Assembly (NCBI GenBank): GCA_030648035.1
Contig: JAUSII010000011.1
Location: 1-34,036, forward strand
Source of the DNA: Deltaproteobacteria bacterium
GTDB lineage: Bacteria; UBA10199; SPLOWO2-01-44-7
Reading direction: 5' to 3'
DNA: 34,036 nucleotides
The translations under genes were made by a program, and so were the position numbers. Under the pieces are notes generated by a model. That model had not been told where the DNA came from and searched no databases. It was given only the letters and a program-made list of their open reading frames with translations. This document shows, piece after piece, positions 7,818 through 15,180 of this stretch. Position 1 is the first letter of the stretch, and each line of letters starts with the position of its first letter.

Positions 7818-8743
7818 GATCCGCTCCTTTTCAAAAACCAGTTGTAGGTCGCTTCCAATCCCTCTTTTAAACCGACTTTCGGTTTCCATCCCATTTTGCA
7901 AATCTCTGTCGCATCCAGAATTCTTTCTGGCGCACCATCGGGCTTGGAAACATCCCAACGGACATTTCCCTTAAAGCCGATCACTTGGGCAACGCTCAAA
8001 GCCAGATCGCGAATGGTGGTGGGGGCGTTTGCTCCTACATTGATTGGTTCCGGTTTGTGATATCCTCCCAGAAGAATTTCACAAGCGGAAGCCAGATCGT
8101 CGACATAAAGAAAATCGCGCACCACATTGCCACTTCCCCACAACACCACCTCTTCCATATTTTTTTCTTTTGCCTCGTAAAACCTGGAGATCATTGCGGC
8201 CGCCACATGACAACGCTCCAGATCAAAGTTTTCACCCGGACCGTAGACATTGGAGGGAATAACATTCAAATACTTGGTACCATATTGCCGATTATATGAT
8301 TCGCATAAAAAAAGACCAGCAAATTTGGCAACACCATAAGGCTCATTGGTCGATTCCATTTTTCCGGTCATCAGATATTCCGGCTTCATCGGCTGGGGAG
8401 ATTGTTTGGGATATAGACACGAAGAACCAAAATTGAGAAGACGCTGAACCCCGGCTTTCCAGGCACCATGAATCAGATTCGCCTCCATCATCAGATTCTC
8501 ATAGATGAATTGCGCCGGATATTTGGAGTTGGCCTGGATACCACCGACCCGACCTGTTGCGGCGATCACGATATCGGGCTTTGCCTGTGACAAAAAATGT
8601 TCGACATCACTTTGGCGGGTCAAATCGAGTTCGGATTTGGAAATGGTCAGGAGGCGCACATTCGGTTTTTTTCCGAAATGTCTTACCAAAGCCGATCCGA
8701 TCAGTCCGGTGTGCCCCGCAATATAAATTTTTGTATCGGACAT
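7805..8743 (-). CDS. fcl: GDP-L-fucose synthase / GDP-colitose synthase-like reductase-epimerase (copy 2)
   Basis: A 312-residue member of the Fcl/ColC group: AGHTGLIGSALV is the NADPH loop, RVGGIQANS a substrate-side signature, GSSCLYPK the Ser/Cys strand and NEPYGVAKFAG the Tyr/Lys motif. All the residues usual in GDP-fucose synthase are kept, making this the more canonical of the two copies. Fcl converts GDP-4-keto-6-deoxymannose to GDP-fucose, whereas ColC acts after ColD to make GDP-colitose. A ColD-like gene lies three genes upstream, so a ColC-type C5-epimerase/C4-reductase role is attractive. The ATG overlaps the E1 beta stop as TAATG and AAGGGG lies eight bases upstream. Whether it acts on a hexose or a heptose is unknown. 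Confidence 0.86.
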   Translation of the reverse strand: MSDTKIYIAGHTGLIGSALVRHFGKKPNVRLLTISKSELDLTRQSDVEHFLSQAKPDIVIAATGRVGGIQANSKYPAQFIYENLMMEANLIHGAWKAGVQRLLNFGSSCLYPKQSPQPMKPEYLMTGKMESTNEPYGVAKFAGLFLCESYNRQYGTKYLNVIPSNVYGPGENFDLERCHVAAAMISRFYEAKEKNMEEVVLWGSGNVVRDFLYVDDLASACEILLGGYHKPEPINVGANAPTTIRDLALSVAQVIGFKGNVRWDVSKPDGAPERILDATEICKMGWKPKVGLKEGLEATYNWFLKRSGSCAY

Positions 8744-9786
8744 TAAAAAGGCCCCTTGAATTTGTTTTCGTAGCTGTAGAAGGACTCACCGCTCAAATCG
8801 GCGGCTTCGAGACCGAGCATTTTTTCCACCGTCTGGATAATGCTGACGGCAGAAGGATAATACAAATTTTCGAGAGGTCTTGTTGTGGGGCACGGCACGG
8901 GGGCAAAACCCAAACGCTCAATCGGCTGTTTTAATTTTCCAAAACAGCGCTGATAAATGAGCGAGGCCAGTTCCGCACTGAAACCGCAGTAGGTCCAATC
9001 GTAATCGGCCACGATACAACGCCCTGTTTTTTTGACCGAGGCCACAAGAGTCTCTTCGTCCAGTGGATAAATGCTTCGCACATCGACAATTTCCACTTCG
9101 ACTCCACGTTTTGCCAAGACCTCGGCCGCCTTGACCGCCTCGACATTCATCCAAGAGGTGGCCAGCACGGTGACGGCATCCCCTGTTCTGCGCACAGCCG
9201 CCTGCCCCAGCGGAATCTCGAGATTTTCGTCGACATCTCCCTCGATATCATAGAGCCAGCGATGTTCCAGAAAGATAACCGGATTATCGTCTTGCACCGA
9301 AGTGCGCAAAAGGCTGTAGGCATCTTGCGGTGTGGTCGGCATCACCACTTTCAAACCAGGAATATGGGCGAAAAAACTCTGCAGAGATTTACTGTGTTGG
9401 GCCGACTGTCCCCATCCCCTGCCGATCACGGCGCGAATCACCAGAGGCACTTTCAATTTACCGCCACTCATGTAGCGAAGGTTGGAGATCATGTTGACGA
9501 TCTGGTTCATCGCCAACATCATAAAGTCGACGCGGATATGAACATGGATCGGTCTCAAACCGGAGATGGCCGCACCCAAGGCGATGCCGGTCATGGCATC
9601 TTCCGACAGAGGCGTTCCAAAACAACGCTCGGGACCGAATTTTTTCACAAGCCCCTTCGTAGAACCAAAAATGCACTTGTGGTCGGGGACATCGAGACCA
9701 AAAACAAAAACAGTCGGGTCAGCTTCCATTTCCTTGGCCGCCGCCAGACTCAAACCATCCCTGAATGACATTCTTTGTTTATTCAT
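8743..9786 (-). CDS. TPP-dependent enzyme E1 beta subunit (transketolase C-terminal type, PdhB-like)
   Basis: A 347-residue protein with the E1 beta layout of 2-oxoacid dehydrogenases and AviB-type enzymes. The N-terminal pyrimidine-binding domain contains FGTPLSEDAMTG, whose Glu activates the TPP aminopyrimidine, and GRGWGQSAQHSKSL, the usual substrate and loop region. A transketolase C-terminal domain follows (VTVLATSWM, VDVRSIYPLD). It overlaps the alpha-subunit gene upstream as ATGA, as expected for a heterotetramer made in fixed ratio. No dihydrolipoyl acyltransferase or dihydrolipoyl dehydrogenase gene is in the window, so a catabolic dehydrogenase complex is unlikely. Inside a sugar-nucleotide run it more probably moves a two-carbon unit onto a keto sugar. 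The start has no clear ribosome-binding site, and a second ATG lies five codons in. Confidence 0.88.
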   Translation of the reverse strand: MNKQRMSFRDGLSLAAAKEMEADPTVFVFGLDVPDHKCIFGSTKGLVKKFGPERCFGTPLSEDAMTGIALGAAISGLRPIHVHIRVDFMMLAMNQIVNMISNLRYMSGGKLKVPLVIRAVIGRGWGQSAQHSKSLQSFFAHIPGLKVVMPTTPQDAYSLLRTSVQDDNPVIFLEHRWLYDIEGDVDENLEIPLGQAAVRRTGDAVTVLATSWMNVEAVKAAEVLAKRGVEVEIVDVRSIYPLDEETLVASVKKTGRCIVADYDWTYCGFSAELASLIYQRCFGKLKQPIERLGFAPVPCPTTRPLENLYYPSAVSIIQTVEKMLGLEAADLSGESFYSYENKFKGPF

Positions 9787-10757
9787 GAGAAAATATCGGT
9801 AAAAAGTTCTTCGGGTAACGGAAAGGGTGCTTGTTGCGCCGTCACCACACTGTTGTTAATTTTTGTGAGAATATTTTTTTTAATGCCATCCAGTTCATCG
9901 CGCGTACACCCGCTCTGGAGAAGATCTTTTTCAAAAAGAGGGACCGGATCTTTTGCTTCAAAAAAAGTGCTGTGGGGTTTCTCACGATAACCGGCATCAA
10001 AATCTTCCCTAGGCCCGACATGTTCCAGAAAACGAAAATAATCGAAATGTAAAAATGCAGGTTTTGGATCTTCCTTCATTTTTTTCACGATATCACGCGT
10101 GGTTTGAACCACCTTCTGCACATCACACCCGTTTTCTTTTGCCACATGGCATTTGAAAGCCCCGGCCGCCTCTGTAATCGAGGTAAACCCCTGTCTTGCT
10201 GTGGAGGCGGTATGGATCGCCAACTCATTATCTTCACAAATGAAGAGAACCTTGAGGCGCTTCAGGCAGGCGAAATTGAGACTCTCCCAAAACGCACCCT
10301 CTTCCACCGCGCCATCACCAAAATAAACGGTCACCAGTTCGTCTGATTTTTTGTAGGCATTGGCAAAAGCACGACCCACTGCCAGAGGAACCGTCGTTCC
10401 AACCACTGCAGAGGTGGCAATAAATCCCTTTTCGGGAGCCGAGATATGCATCGACCCGGCTTTTCCTTTGCCCGGGCCGCTTGCTTTTCCATAGAGTTCG
10501 CCAAAAAAACCGTCGGTATCTTCCGTCATGGCCAGATAGAGAGAATGATTGCGATAGGTGGCAAACGCGGTTGTACCTTGAGGCACCGCATGTGAAACAC
10601 CGACCGGAATTGCCTCACCGCCAATACCCAAGTGGACCGGCGTCTTCATCTCATCTTTGAAATATTCCTCGCGGATTTTTTCTTCCGACAGACGAGCCAG
10701 CATCAACTTGCGGTAGATGGTGAGAGCTTCTTCTTTGTTAAAAATATCCTTTTGCAT
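9783..10757 (-). CDS. TPP-dependent enzyme E1 alpha subunit (PdhA-like)
   Basis: A 324-residue E1 alpha protein. The TPP/Mg motif GDG at 147-149 is paired with Asn177 (EDN), the standard 28-residue spacing. HLGIGGEAIPVG near residue 42 and GSMH at 101-104 are further E1 alpha signatures. It begins five bases after the PLP enzyme gene, with GGAGG about 13 bases upstream of the ATG, and shares ATGA with E1 beta. The neighbourhood (PLP 3-dehydratase upstream, keto-sugar reductase downstream) argues for sugar modification, comparable to AviB1/AviB2, which are needed for the two-carbon branch in avilamycin. Alternative explanations are a stand-alone pyruvate- or acetoin-type enzyme, or a split transketolase, but E1 alpha signatures are stronger than transketolase ones. 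Confidence 0.88.
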   Translation of the reverse strand: MQKDIFNKEEALTIYRKLMLARLSEEKIREEYFKDEMKTPVHLGIGGEAIPVGVSHAVPQGTTAFATYRNHSLYLAMTEDTDGFFGELYGKASGPGKGKAGSMHISAPEKGFIATSAVVGTTVPLAVGRAFANAYKKSDELVTVYFGDGAVEEGAFWESLNFACLKRLKVLFICEDNELAIHTASTARQGFTSITEAAGAFKCHVAKENGCDVQKVVQTTRDIVKKMKEDPKPAFLHFDYFRFLEHVGPREDFDAGYREKPHSTFFEAKDPVPLFEKDLLQSGCTRDELDGIKKNILTKINNSVVTAQQAPFPLPEELFTDIFS

Positions 10758-10762
10758 GATGA

Positions 10763-11932
10763 CTACATCGCCTCCAGAACAACACCGGAAATAAAATCGA
10801 TATCTTCCACCTTCAGCGAAGGATTGTTGGGCAGAAAAAAGCCACAGTGGTGAATGCGATCAGCCATTGGAAAACTGGCCTTGCCGTAACGTTCATACCA
10901 GAATGGGTGCAGACCCAGATTCCCTGCCGAAAAAATTCTCGTCTCCACCCCATTTTCAACCAGAGAGCTGACAATCTTGCGACGTTGATCATTGTCTTTT
11001 GCCAAAGCGCCAAAGGAAATGGAACAGATGGTCGATTCGGCATCGTATTTCTGAAAATAGAGTTTGCCTTCGAAATGTTTTTTGTAGCGTGCGTGATTTT
11101 CCTGACGACGGGAGACAATCCAGTCAAGTTTATCGACCTGCCCAAGGCCGATGAAGGCCTGTAGATCGGTGGAGCGGACATTGAAACCGGGATGATAAAA
11201 AACAAATGGCGAATGAAAATCGTCGATGCCATATTTCTGGGTGTATGCTTTTTGTGTTTCGGCATCGAGATCCTTGGCCCAACCGTGATTTCTGTTCATC
11301 TGCAACAGATCATTAAATTGTTTGTCGTCGGTTGAAACGAGTCCTCCCTCGATAGTTGAAAACTGGTGACCGAAATAGGCCGAAAAACTGGCCATATCAC
11401 CGAAGGTCCCGACTTTTTTTCCGCGATACGAAGCGCCGATGGCGGCACAGGCATCTTCCAAAAGGAAAAAGCCGTATTTTTCCTTGAGCGCCATCATTTC
11501 ATCCATTTTGTGCGGCACACCCAAAACCTGCACCATTAAAACAGTGGAGGGATTGTGTTCCTTGAGAAGCGCTTCCAGGTGATTCAAGTCGAGACCGAAA
11601 GTATCGGGATCTGCCTCACACATGATCGGCTCATACCCCAACTGGATGGCCGGCGAAACAGAGGTGACCCAACCGACCGACGGCACAATCACTTTTTTGT
11701 TTTTCAATCGGCCGGAGAGTTGCAGAACATAATACATCAGCAGATTGGCTGAAGAACCGGAATTGCAGAACATCGAATATTTTGTGCCAAGCCATTGGCT
11801 CCACTTGTCCTGGAATTGCACGGTCAGCTTATCTTTGGTGAGACGCGGATAGGTTTTGAGCCAGTCGATGAGTTGATCGACATCTTTTTTATCGATGGTA
11901 TCTTCGGCCAGATAAAATTGAATTGGTTTCAT
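10763..11932 (-). CDS. PLP-dependent sugar 3-dehydratase, ColD-like (DegT/DnrJ/EryC1 fold with His for Lys)
   Basis: A 389-residue protein of the DegT/DnrJ/EryC1 sugar aminotransferase fold. The cofactor site is recognisable from CNSGSSAN at 56-63, EDACAAIG around 159-166 and the strand before EGG at 195-197. Where aminotransferases carry the Schiff-base Lys (pattern K-x2-T/S-x-GEGG), this protein has His189 in YFGHQFSTIEGG. This is the hallmark of ColD, whose His188 replaces Lys and which removes the 3-hydroxyl of GDP-4-keto-6-deoxymannose using PMP and glutamate. It is therefore called a 3-dehydratase rather than an aminotransferase. AAGGAG at 11946-11941 and an ATGA overlap with the nucleotidyltransferase define the start. 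Upstream lies a 4,6-dehydratase that could supply the 4-keto sugar. Confidence 0.87.
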   Translation of the reverse strand: MKPIQFYLAEDTIDKKDVDQLIDWLKTYPRLTKDKLTVQFQDKWSQWLGTKYSMFCNSGSSANLLMYYVLQLSGRLKNKKVIVPSVGWVTSVSPAIQLGYEPIMCEADPDTFGLDLNHLEALLKEHNPSTVLMVQVLGVPHKMDEMMALKEKYGFFLLEDACAAIGASYRGKKVGTFGDMASFSAYFGHQFSTIEGGLVSTDDKQFNDLLQMNRNHGWAKDLDAETQKAYTQKYGIDDFHSPFVFYHPGFNVRSTDLQAFIGLGQVDKLDWIVSRRQENHARYKKHFEGKLYFQKYDAESTICSISFGALAKDNDQRRKIVSSLVENGVETRIFSAGNLGLHPFWYERYGKASFPMADRIHHCGFFLPNNPSLKVEDIDFISGVVLEAM

Positions 11933-12663
11933 GATCTCTTCTCCTTAAAACTTTTCAGTTTATATTGCGCCACTGTAAAACATTCCGGCGTCCCGATGTC
12001 CAACAGGGGCTTCAAGGAACGGAAGGCGTATGCCTTATCAGGCTTTAACAAAGAATCCAGTCTATTTTCCAGATCGTAGCGCCCCTCCGGCCACGAGAGG
12101 ATTTTTTTTCTGGAGGCGACATACATTCCGGAGTTGATCCAGTTTTCATCCACCGATTGATGACCGGAAAACCGGCATATTTCTCCATCTGCGGCCAACT
12201 CCAACCCTCCCTTGTTCCGAATGCCCCCCTCCACCCCATCGGATTGCACCGCCACCATCGTAAAAACCCTTTTTTTTTCGCGGTGCTCCGTCAAAATGGG
12301 AGAGAAAATTTGCGGAACATAACTGTCACCATTGAGGGCAACAAAAATTTCGGATTGCACATGCAGAGCCGCATTTTTGAGAGCACCCCCTGTTCCCAGC
12401 GGCTCTTTTTCAAGAACGATCTGGATGCCGGGAAATATTTTTTGATATCGATCCTGAAAGGAGCCAAACTGCTCGGCCAGATAGTGAACAGCCAGAACAA
12501 AACGCCGGAAACCCTCGCTGTGAAGACGACTCAAAAGATGAAAAAGAAAGGGTGCGTTGTCTATTAAAAGAAGGGGCTTCGGCGTCTCCTGTGTGAGTGC
12601 GCCCAACCGCGTCCCCCTCCCCCCGCACAAGATAACTGCATCTGGCATGTCTGTTTTTGTCAT
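11929..12663 (-). CDS. hddC: Sugar-1-phosphate nucleotidyltransferase (HddC/RmlA-like)
   Basis: A 244-residue nucleotidyltransferase. The N-terminal loop AVILCGGRGTRL with PKPLLLI binds the nucleotide triphosphate, EKEPLGTGGAL and NGDSYV form the sugar-phosphate and metal site, and DIGTPECF closes the fold. The short length without a C-terminal extension matches HddC, the guanylyltransferase that makes GDP-D-glycero-D-manno-heptose, better than longer RmlA or ManC enzymes. The ATG at 12663 was chosen because it overlaps the upstream stop as TGATG; a longer frame starts inside the previous gene, and another ATG lies five codons later. Together with the HddA-like kinase it would complete activation of a heptose. 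The base specificity (GTP or CTP) cannot be decided from the motifs seen. Confidence 0.82.
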   Translation of the reverse strand: MTKTDMPDAVILCGGRGTRLGALTQETPKPLLLIDNAPFLFHLLSRLHSEGFRRFVLAVHYLAEQFGSFQDRYQKIFPGIQIVLEKEPLGTGGALKNAALHVQSEIFVALNGDSYVPQIFSPILTEHREKKRVFTMVAVQSDGVEGGIRNKGGLELAADGEICRFSGHQSVDENWINSGMYVASRKKILSWPEGRYDLENRLDSLLKPDKAYAFRSLKPLLDIGTPECFTVAQYKLKSFKEKRS

Positions 12664-13652
12664 CAAATCACGTAGTGTGTTGCGGAATAATCGGCGGGGT
12701 GGGACCGAACCCATTCAATCGTCTGCTGGAGTCCCTCTTTTAAAGAGGTCTTCGGCGACCATCCCAAAAATTGTTTTGCCTGGGAATAATTGGAACGGAG
12801 ACGAAACACCTCGCTGTTTTTGGGACGCACCCTCTCTTCAGAAGTTTTCACCGGCTTTCTGGAACCGGTCAGCTCAAACACTGTTTCGATGATATCGCCG
12901 ATGGAAATTTCGCAATCGGTTCCCAGATTCAAAACTTTTCCCTCTATCCCCGCAACCGTCCCGGCCAGAAAAAAGGCATCCACAGTATCCCCGACAAAAG
13001 TGAAATCGCGCACCGGATCGAGAGAGCCAATCGTGATCTCGTCTTTGAAACAGGCCTGCGAAATAATGGTTGGGATGACAGCGCGCATCGACTGCCGCGG
13101 ACCGAAGGTGTTGAAGGGACGGAGCGTCACCGCCGGGAACTGGAAAGAATTGACAAAGCTCTCAAGAAGTTTGTCGGCGCCGATTTTGCTGGCGGAATAG
13201 GGGGATTGTCCCTGCAGGGGATGATCTTCCCGAATTTTTTCAGTTTTGGCGGTGCCATACACTTCGCTGGTGGAGGTGTTGATGACACGACGGATGCCCA
13301 ACTCACGGGCCGCCATCAACACATTGAGTGTGCCGATAACGTTTGTCTCCATCACATCGCGCGGGTTGACATAAGAATAGGGAATACCGATCAACGCCCC
13401 CAGATGAAACACCACCTCATTGCCTATCATCGCCGTGCGAACCGCGCTGGCATCTTTGAGATCACCAAAATAAATTTTGATATTTTTGAAAAGGGAGGGG
13501 TCGGCGTAGCGCAACATGCCGATATCGCCCCGGGAATTATAGCGAACGAAAGCGGTAACCTGAACCCCGGACTGGGCAAGTCTTTCCACAAGCTGGGAGC
13601 CGATGAATCCCCCTGCTCCGGTTACGAGCGCTTTGCTTAATTTGGATTGCAT
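12663..13652 (-). CDS. NAD-dependent nucleotide-sugar 4,6-dehydratase (LegB family)
   Basis: A 329-residue extended SDR. TGAGGFIG at 11-18 binds NAD, TSTSEVYG (126-133) carries the Thr/Ser-Glu pair typical of 4,6-dehydratases, and Tyr152 and Lys156 form the YSASK motif. The blocks HPLQGQSPYSASKIGAD and RPFNTFGPRQSMRAVIPTII match the LegB group, which makes 4-keto-6-deoxy sugars for legionaminic acid. None of the other legionaminic genes (LegC aminotransferase, LegH, LegG, LegI) is visible, so another sugar is more likely the product here. It could supply the 4-keto-6-deoxy substrate that the ColD-like enzyme, the E1 pair and the C-methyltransferase all need. A 49-base gap separates it from the aldolase gene upstream. 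There is no obvious ribosome-binding site. Confidence 0.85.
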   Translation of the reverse strand: MQSKLSKALVTGAGGFIGSQLVERLAQSGVQVTAFVRYNSRGDIGMLRYADPSLFKNIKIYFGDLKDASAVRTAMIGNEVVFHLGALIGIPYSYVNPRDVMETNVIGTLNVLMAARELGIRRVINTSTSEVYGTAKTEKIREDHPLQGQSPYSASKIGADKLLESFVNSFQFPAVTLRPFNTFGPRQSMRAVIPTIISQACFKDEITIGSLDPVRDFTFVGDTVDAFFLAGTVAGIEGKVLNLGTDCEISIGDIIETVFELTGSRKPVKTSEERVRPKNSEVFRLRSNYSQAKQFLGWSPKTSLKEGLQQTIEWVRSHPADYSATHYVI

Positions 13653-13701
13653 TTATTCTGTCAAAAACTTCGGAAACAACAACGCCACTACGAGGAACCA
13701 G

Positions 13702-14370
13702 CTAGGACATCCAGTGTTTGAAGTCGGTCAAAAATTGGTCGACCGCTTCATCGGTTTTGGGGTGGGAAACCATCTGTTCAAAAAACTTTGGTGGGACAGT
13801 TATAATGTCGGCGCCCGCTTGCAAGGCCTCATTGATATCGCAAATATGGCGGATACTCCCAACGATAATTTCGGAAGGATAGTTCCACTGACGAAACGTT
13901 TCCCGTACCTGTTTTACAACAGAAAAGGCGTCGTAACCGACATCGCGAATGCGGCCATAAAAAAGGCTGACAAAATTCGCGCCAGCCATTGCCGCCATGA
14001 CCGCCTGGTTGTAGGACATGCAACAGGTGCAGTTGACCTGAATGCCTCTCTGCCGCAACTCACGAATTGCTTCCAGGCCCGCCCACCCAACCGGAATTTT
14101 CACATTCACATGGGGATAATCGAAGCTCTTGATAAAATCCTCACCCTGCCTGACCATCTCCTTGGCATCGTTGGTGAAAACCTCAACGCTCAACGGAATC
14201 TGATAATTGTATTTCACCAGCAAGCCGATAATCTTTTCGATATGCTTTTTGAAATCACCTTTGGGCTCCTTCGCCAGAATGGAAGGATTGGTGGTGATAC
14301 CTCTTGGGAACCCGCGCTTGAGGGCCTCTTCAATATCACCTAAGTTTGCGGAATCGACAAATATCTTCAT
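13702..14370 (-). CDS. Transaldolase-like aldolase (TalC / fructose-6-phosphate aldolase group)
   Basis: A 222-residue single-domain barrel. FVDSANLGDIEEA and the GITTNPS strand open the family, and Lys91 in VNVKIPV is the expected Schiff-base lysine. The length matches the short TalC/FSA class, not the 315-residue classical transaldolase. Such enzymes shuffle dihydroxyacetone units between sugar phosphates, so it could form or drain sedoheptulose 7-phosphate for heptose synthesis. The ATG at 14370 overlaps the upstream stop as TAATG and has GAGGGG (14384-14379) eight bases upstream. A longer frame reaching 14727 lies antisense-like inside the previous gene and is not used. Aldolase versus transaldolase activity cannot be told from sequence alone. 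Confidence 0.85.
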   Translation of the reverse strand: MKIFVDSANLGDIEEALKRGFPRGITTNPSILAKEPKGDFKKHIEKIIGLLVKYNYQIPLSVEVFTNDAKEMVRQGEDFIKSFDYPHVNVKIPVGWAGLEAIRELRQRGIQVNCTCCMSYNQAVMAAMAGANFVSLFYGRIRDVGYDAFSVVKQVRETFRQWNYPSEIIVGSIRHICDINEALQAGADIITVPPKFFEQMVSHPKTDEAVDQFLTDFKHWMS

Positions 14371-14981
14371 TATTTTGTCCCCTCTTTTTCCACCGACTCC
14401 CATTTTGTCGGGATTTTTTTCATTTTGGGATGTGCCGCAATCAAATGCAAAATCACAGATTGAAATGACTCCGCATGAAAAGTCACCAGGGAAGGATCGA
14501 CGGTCGGAACGATAAAACAGATATCGGCCATTTTTTTTGTGTAACCACCATCTCTGCCGACAATACCCGTAATTTTTGCCCCAACCTCTTTTGCAAAACG
14601 GAGCGCGGATACAATATTCAGACTGACCCCTTTTTCCGGATTGCCCCCCCCAACAGACAAAATAAAAACCCCATCTTTGCTGTTGAGGCGAGAGCCACGC
14701 AGCCACTCCGAGAAGGAACTCTCCCACCCCTCATCGTTGATGCGCGCCGACAACTCTGAAACATTGTCGGTGGGGGTGTAACATTCCAGTTCGCAAATTT
14801 TTCTGAAATCGTTGACCGCATGGGAGGCATTGCTGGCAGAACCACCGACTCCGATAAAAAAAAGCCTTCCACCATTCTTTCCCACTTCAGAAAGACAATT
14901 CACCATATTTTCCACAGTAGTAGAATCGATCTGTTGAACAATTTGTTCAACCTGTTTGAGATAGGTTTGAGTGAAAGTCAT
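14370..14981 (-). CDS. SIS-domain phosphosugar isomerase (GmhA-like)
   Basis: A 203-residue SIS-domain protein. The phosphate-binding loop GVGGSASNASH at 44-54 corresponds to the loop of sedoheptulose-7-phosphate isomerase, and a second SIS block (FILSVGGGN) follows. A Glu and Gln in HAESFQSVILH match the C-terminal catalytic helix region in general form. GmhA converts sedoheptulose 7-phosphate to D-glycero-D-manno-heptose 7-phosphate, the substrate expected by the HddA-like kinase downstream. It is the first gene of the 15-gene minus-strand run, so its 5' side should carry the operon promoter. Its stop is shared with the start of the aldolase gene. The protein departs from textbook GmhA in the first loop (GVGG for GNGG), so another ketose phosphate is possible. 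Confidence 0.8.
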   Translation of the reverse strand: MTFTQTYLKQVEQIVQQIDSTTVENMVNCLSEVGKNGGRLFFIGVGGSASNASHAVNDFRKICELECYTPTDNVSELSARINDEGWESSFSEWLRGSRLNSKDGVFILSVGGGNPEKGVSLNIVSALRFAKEVGAKITGIVGRDGGYTKKMADICFIVPTVDPSLVTFHAESFQSVILHLIAAHPKMKKIPTKWESVEKEGTK

Positions 14982-15180
14982 AGTCCGGACAGGCTACCGC
15001 CACCTTGAGAGCAAAAATAACTCGTTAAATCCAATAGTTCCACGTTGGGGGGGATAAAAATCATAAAGCCTATAGTGTGTCAAGATCAAAGACAGCAGAG
15101 ACAGCAAAATGAGAATTAAAACATTGAAATTTCTTTTAATACCCGCTAGGTAGTCAACGTTTTTTCATCCAAATTCCATT
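14982..15180. promoter_or_regulatory. Divergent intergenic region with candidate promoters
   Basis: This 199-base gap separates the start of the minus-strand sugar run from the plus-strand polymerase gene, so it must hold or lie near two promoters. On the plus strand, TTGAAA at 15124-15129 is followed after 17 bases by TAGGTA at 15147-15152, a weak sigma-70-like pair. On the minus strand, a perfect TTGACA lies at 15083-15078, but no good minus-10 box is found 16-18 bases away; TATGAT is only 12 bases downstream. No operator palindrome or JUMPStart-like element was recognised. Confidence 0.35.

Noticed and set aside
7818-7958. N-terminal extension of the Cj1427-like SDR
   Set aside because: It lies inside the upstream reductase gene, and AAGGAG directly precedes the ATG at 7817, where the NAD-binding strand begins.
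8743-10757. Pyruvate or acetoin dehydrogenase complex genes
   Set aside because: Only the E1 subunits are present, with no E2, E3 or lipoyl domain nearby, and both flanking genes act on nucleotide sugars.
12663-13652. Legionaminic acid pathway suggested by the LegB-like dehydratase
   Set aside because: No LegC, LegH, LegG, LegI or LegF partner is visible, and the neighbouring enzymes point to heptose or deoxy-sugar chemistry.
14371-14727. N-terminal extension of the aldolase gene
   Set aside because: The extra 119 codons overlap the SIS isomerase in another frame and have no family similarity; the ATG at 14370 has a ribosome-binding site and starts exactly at the family N-terminus.
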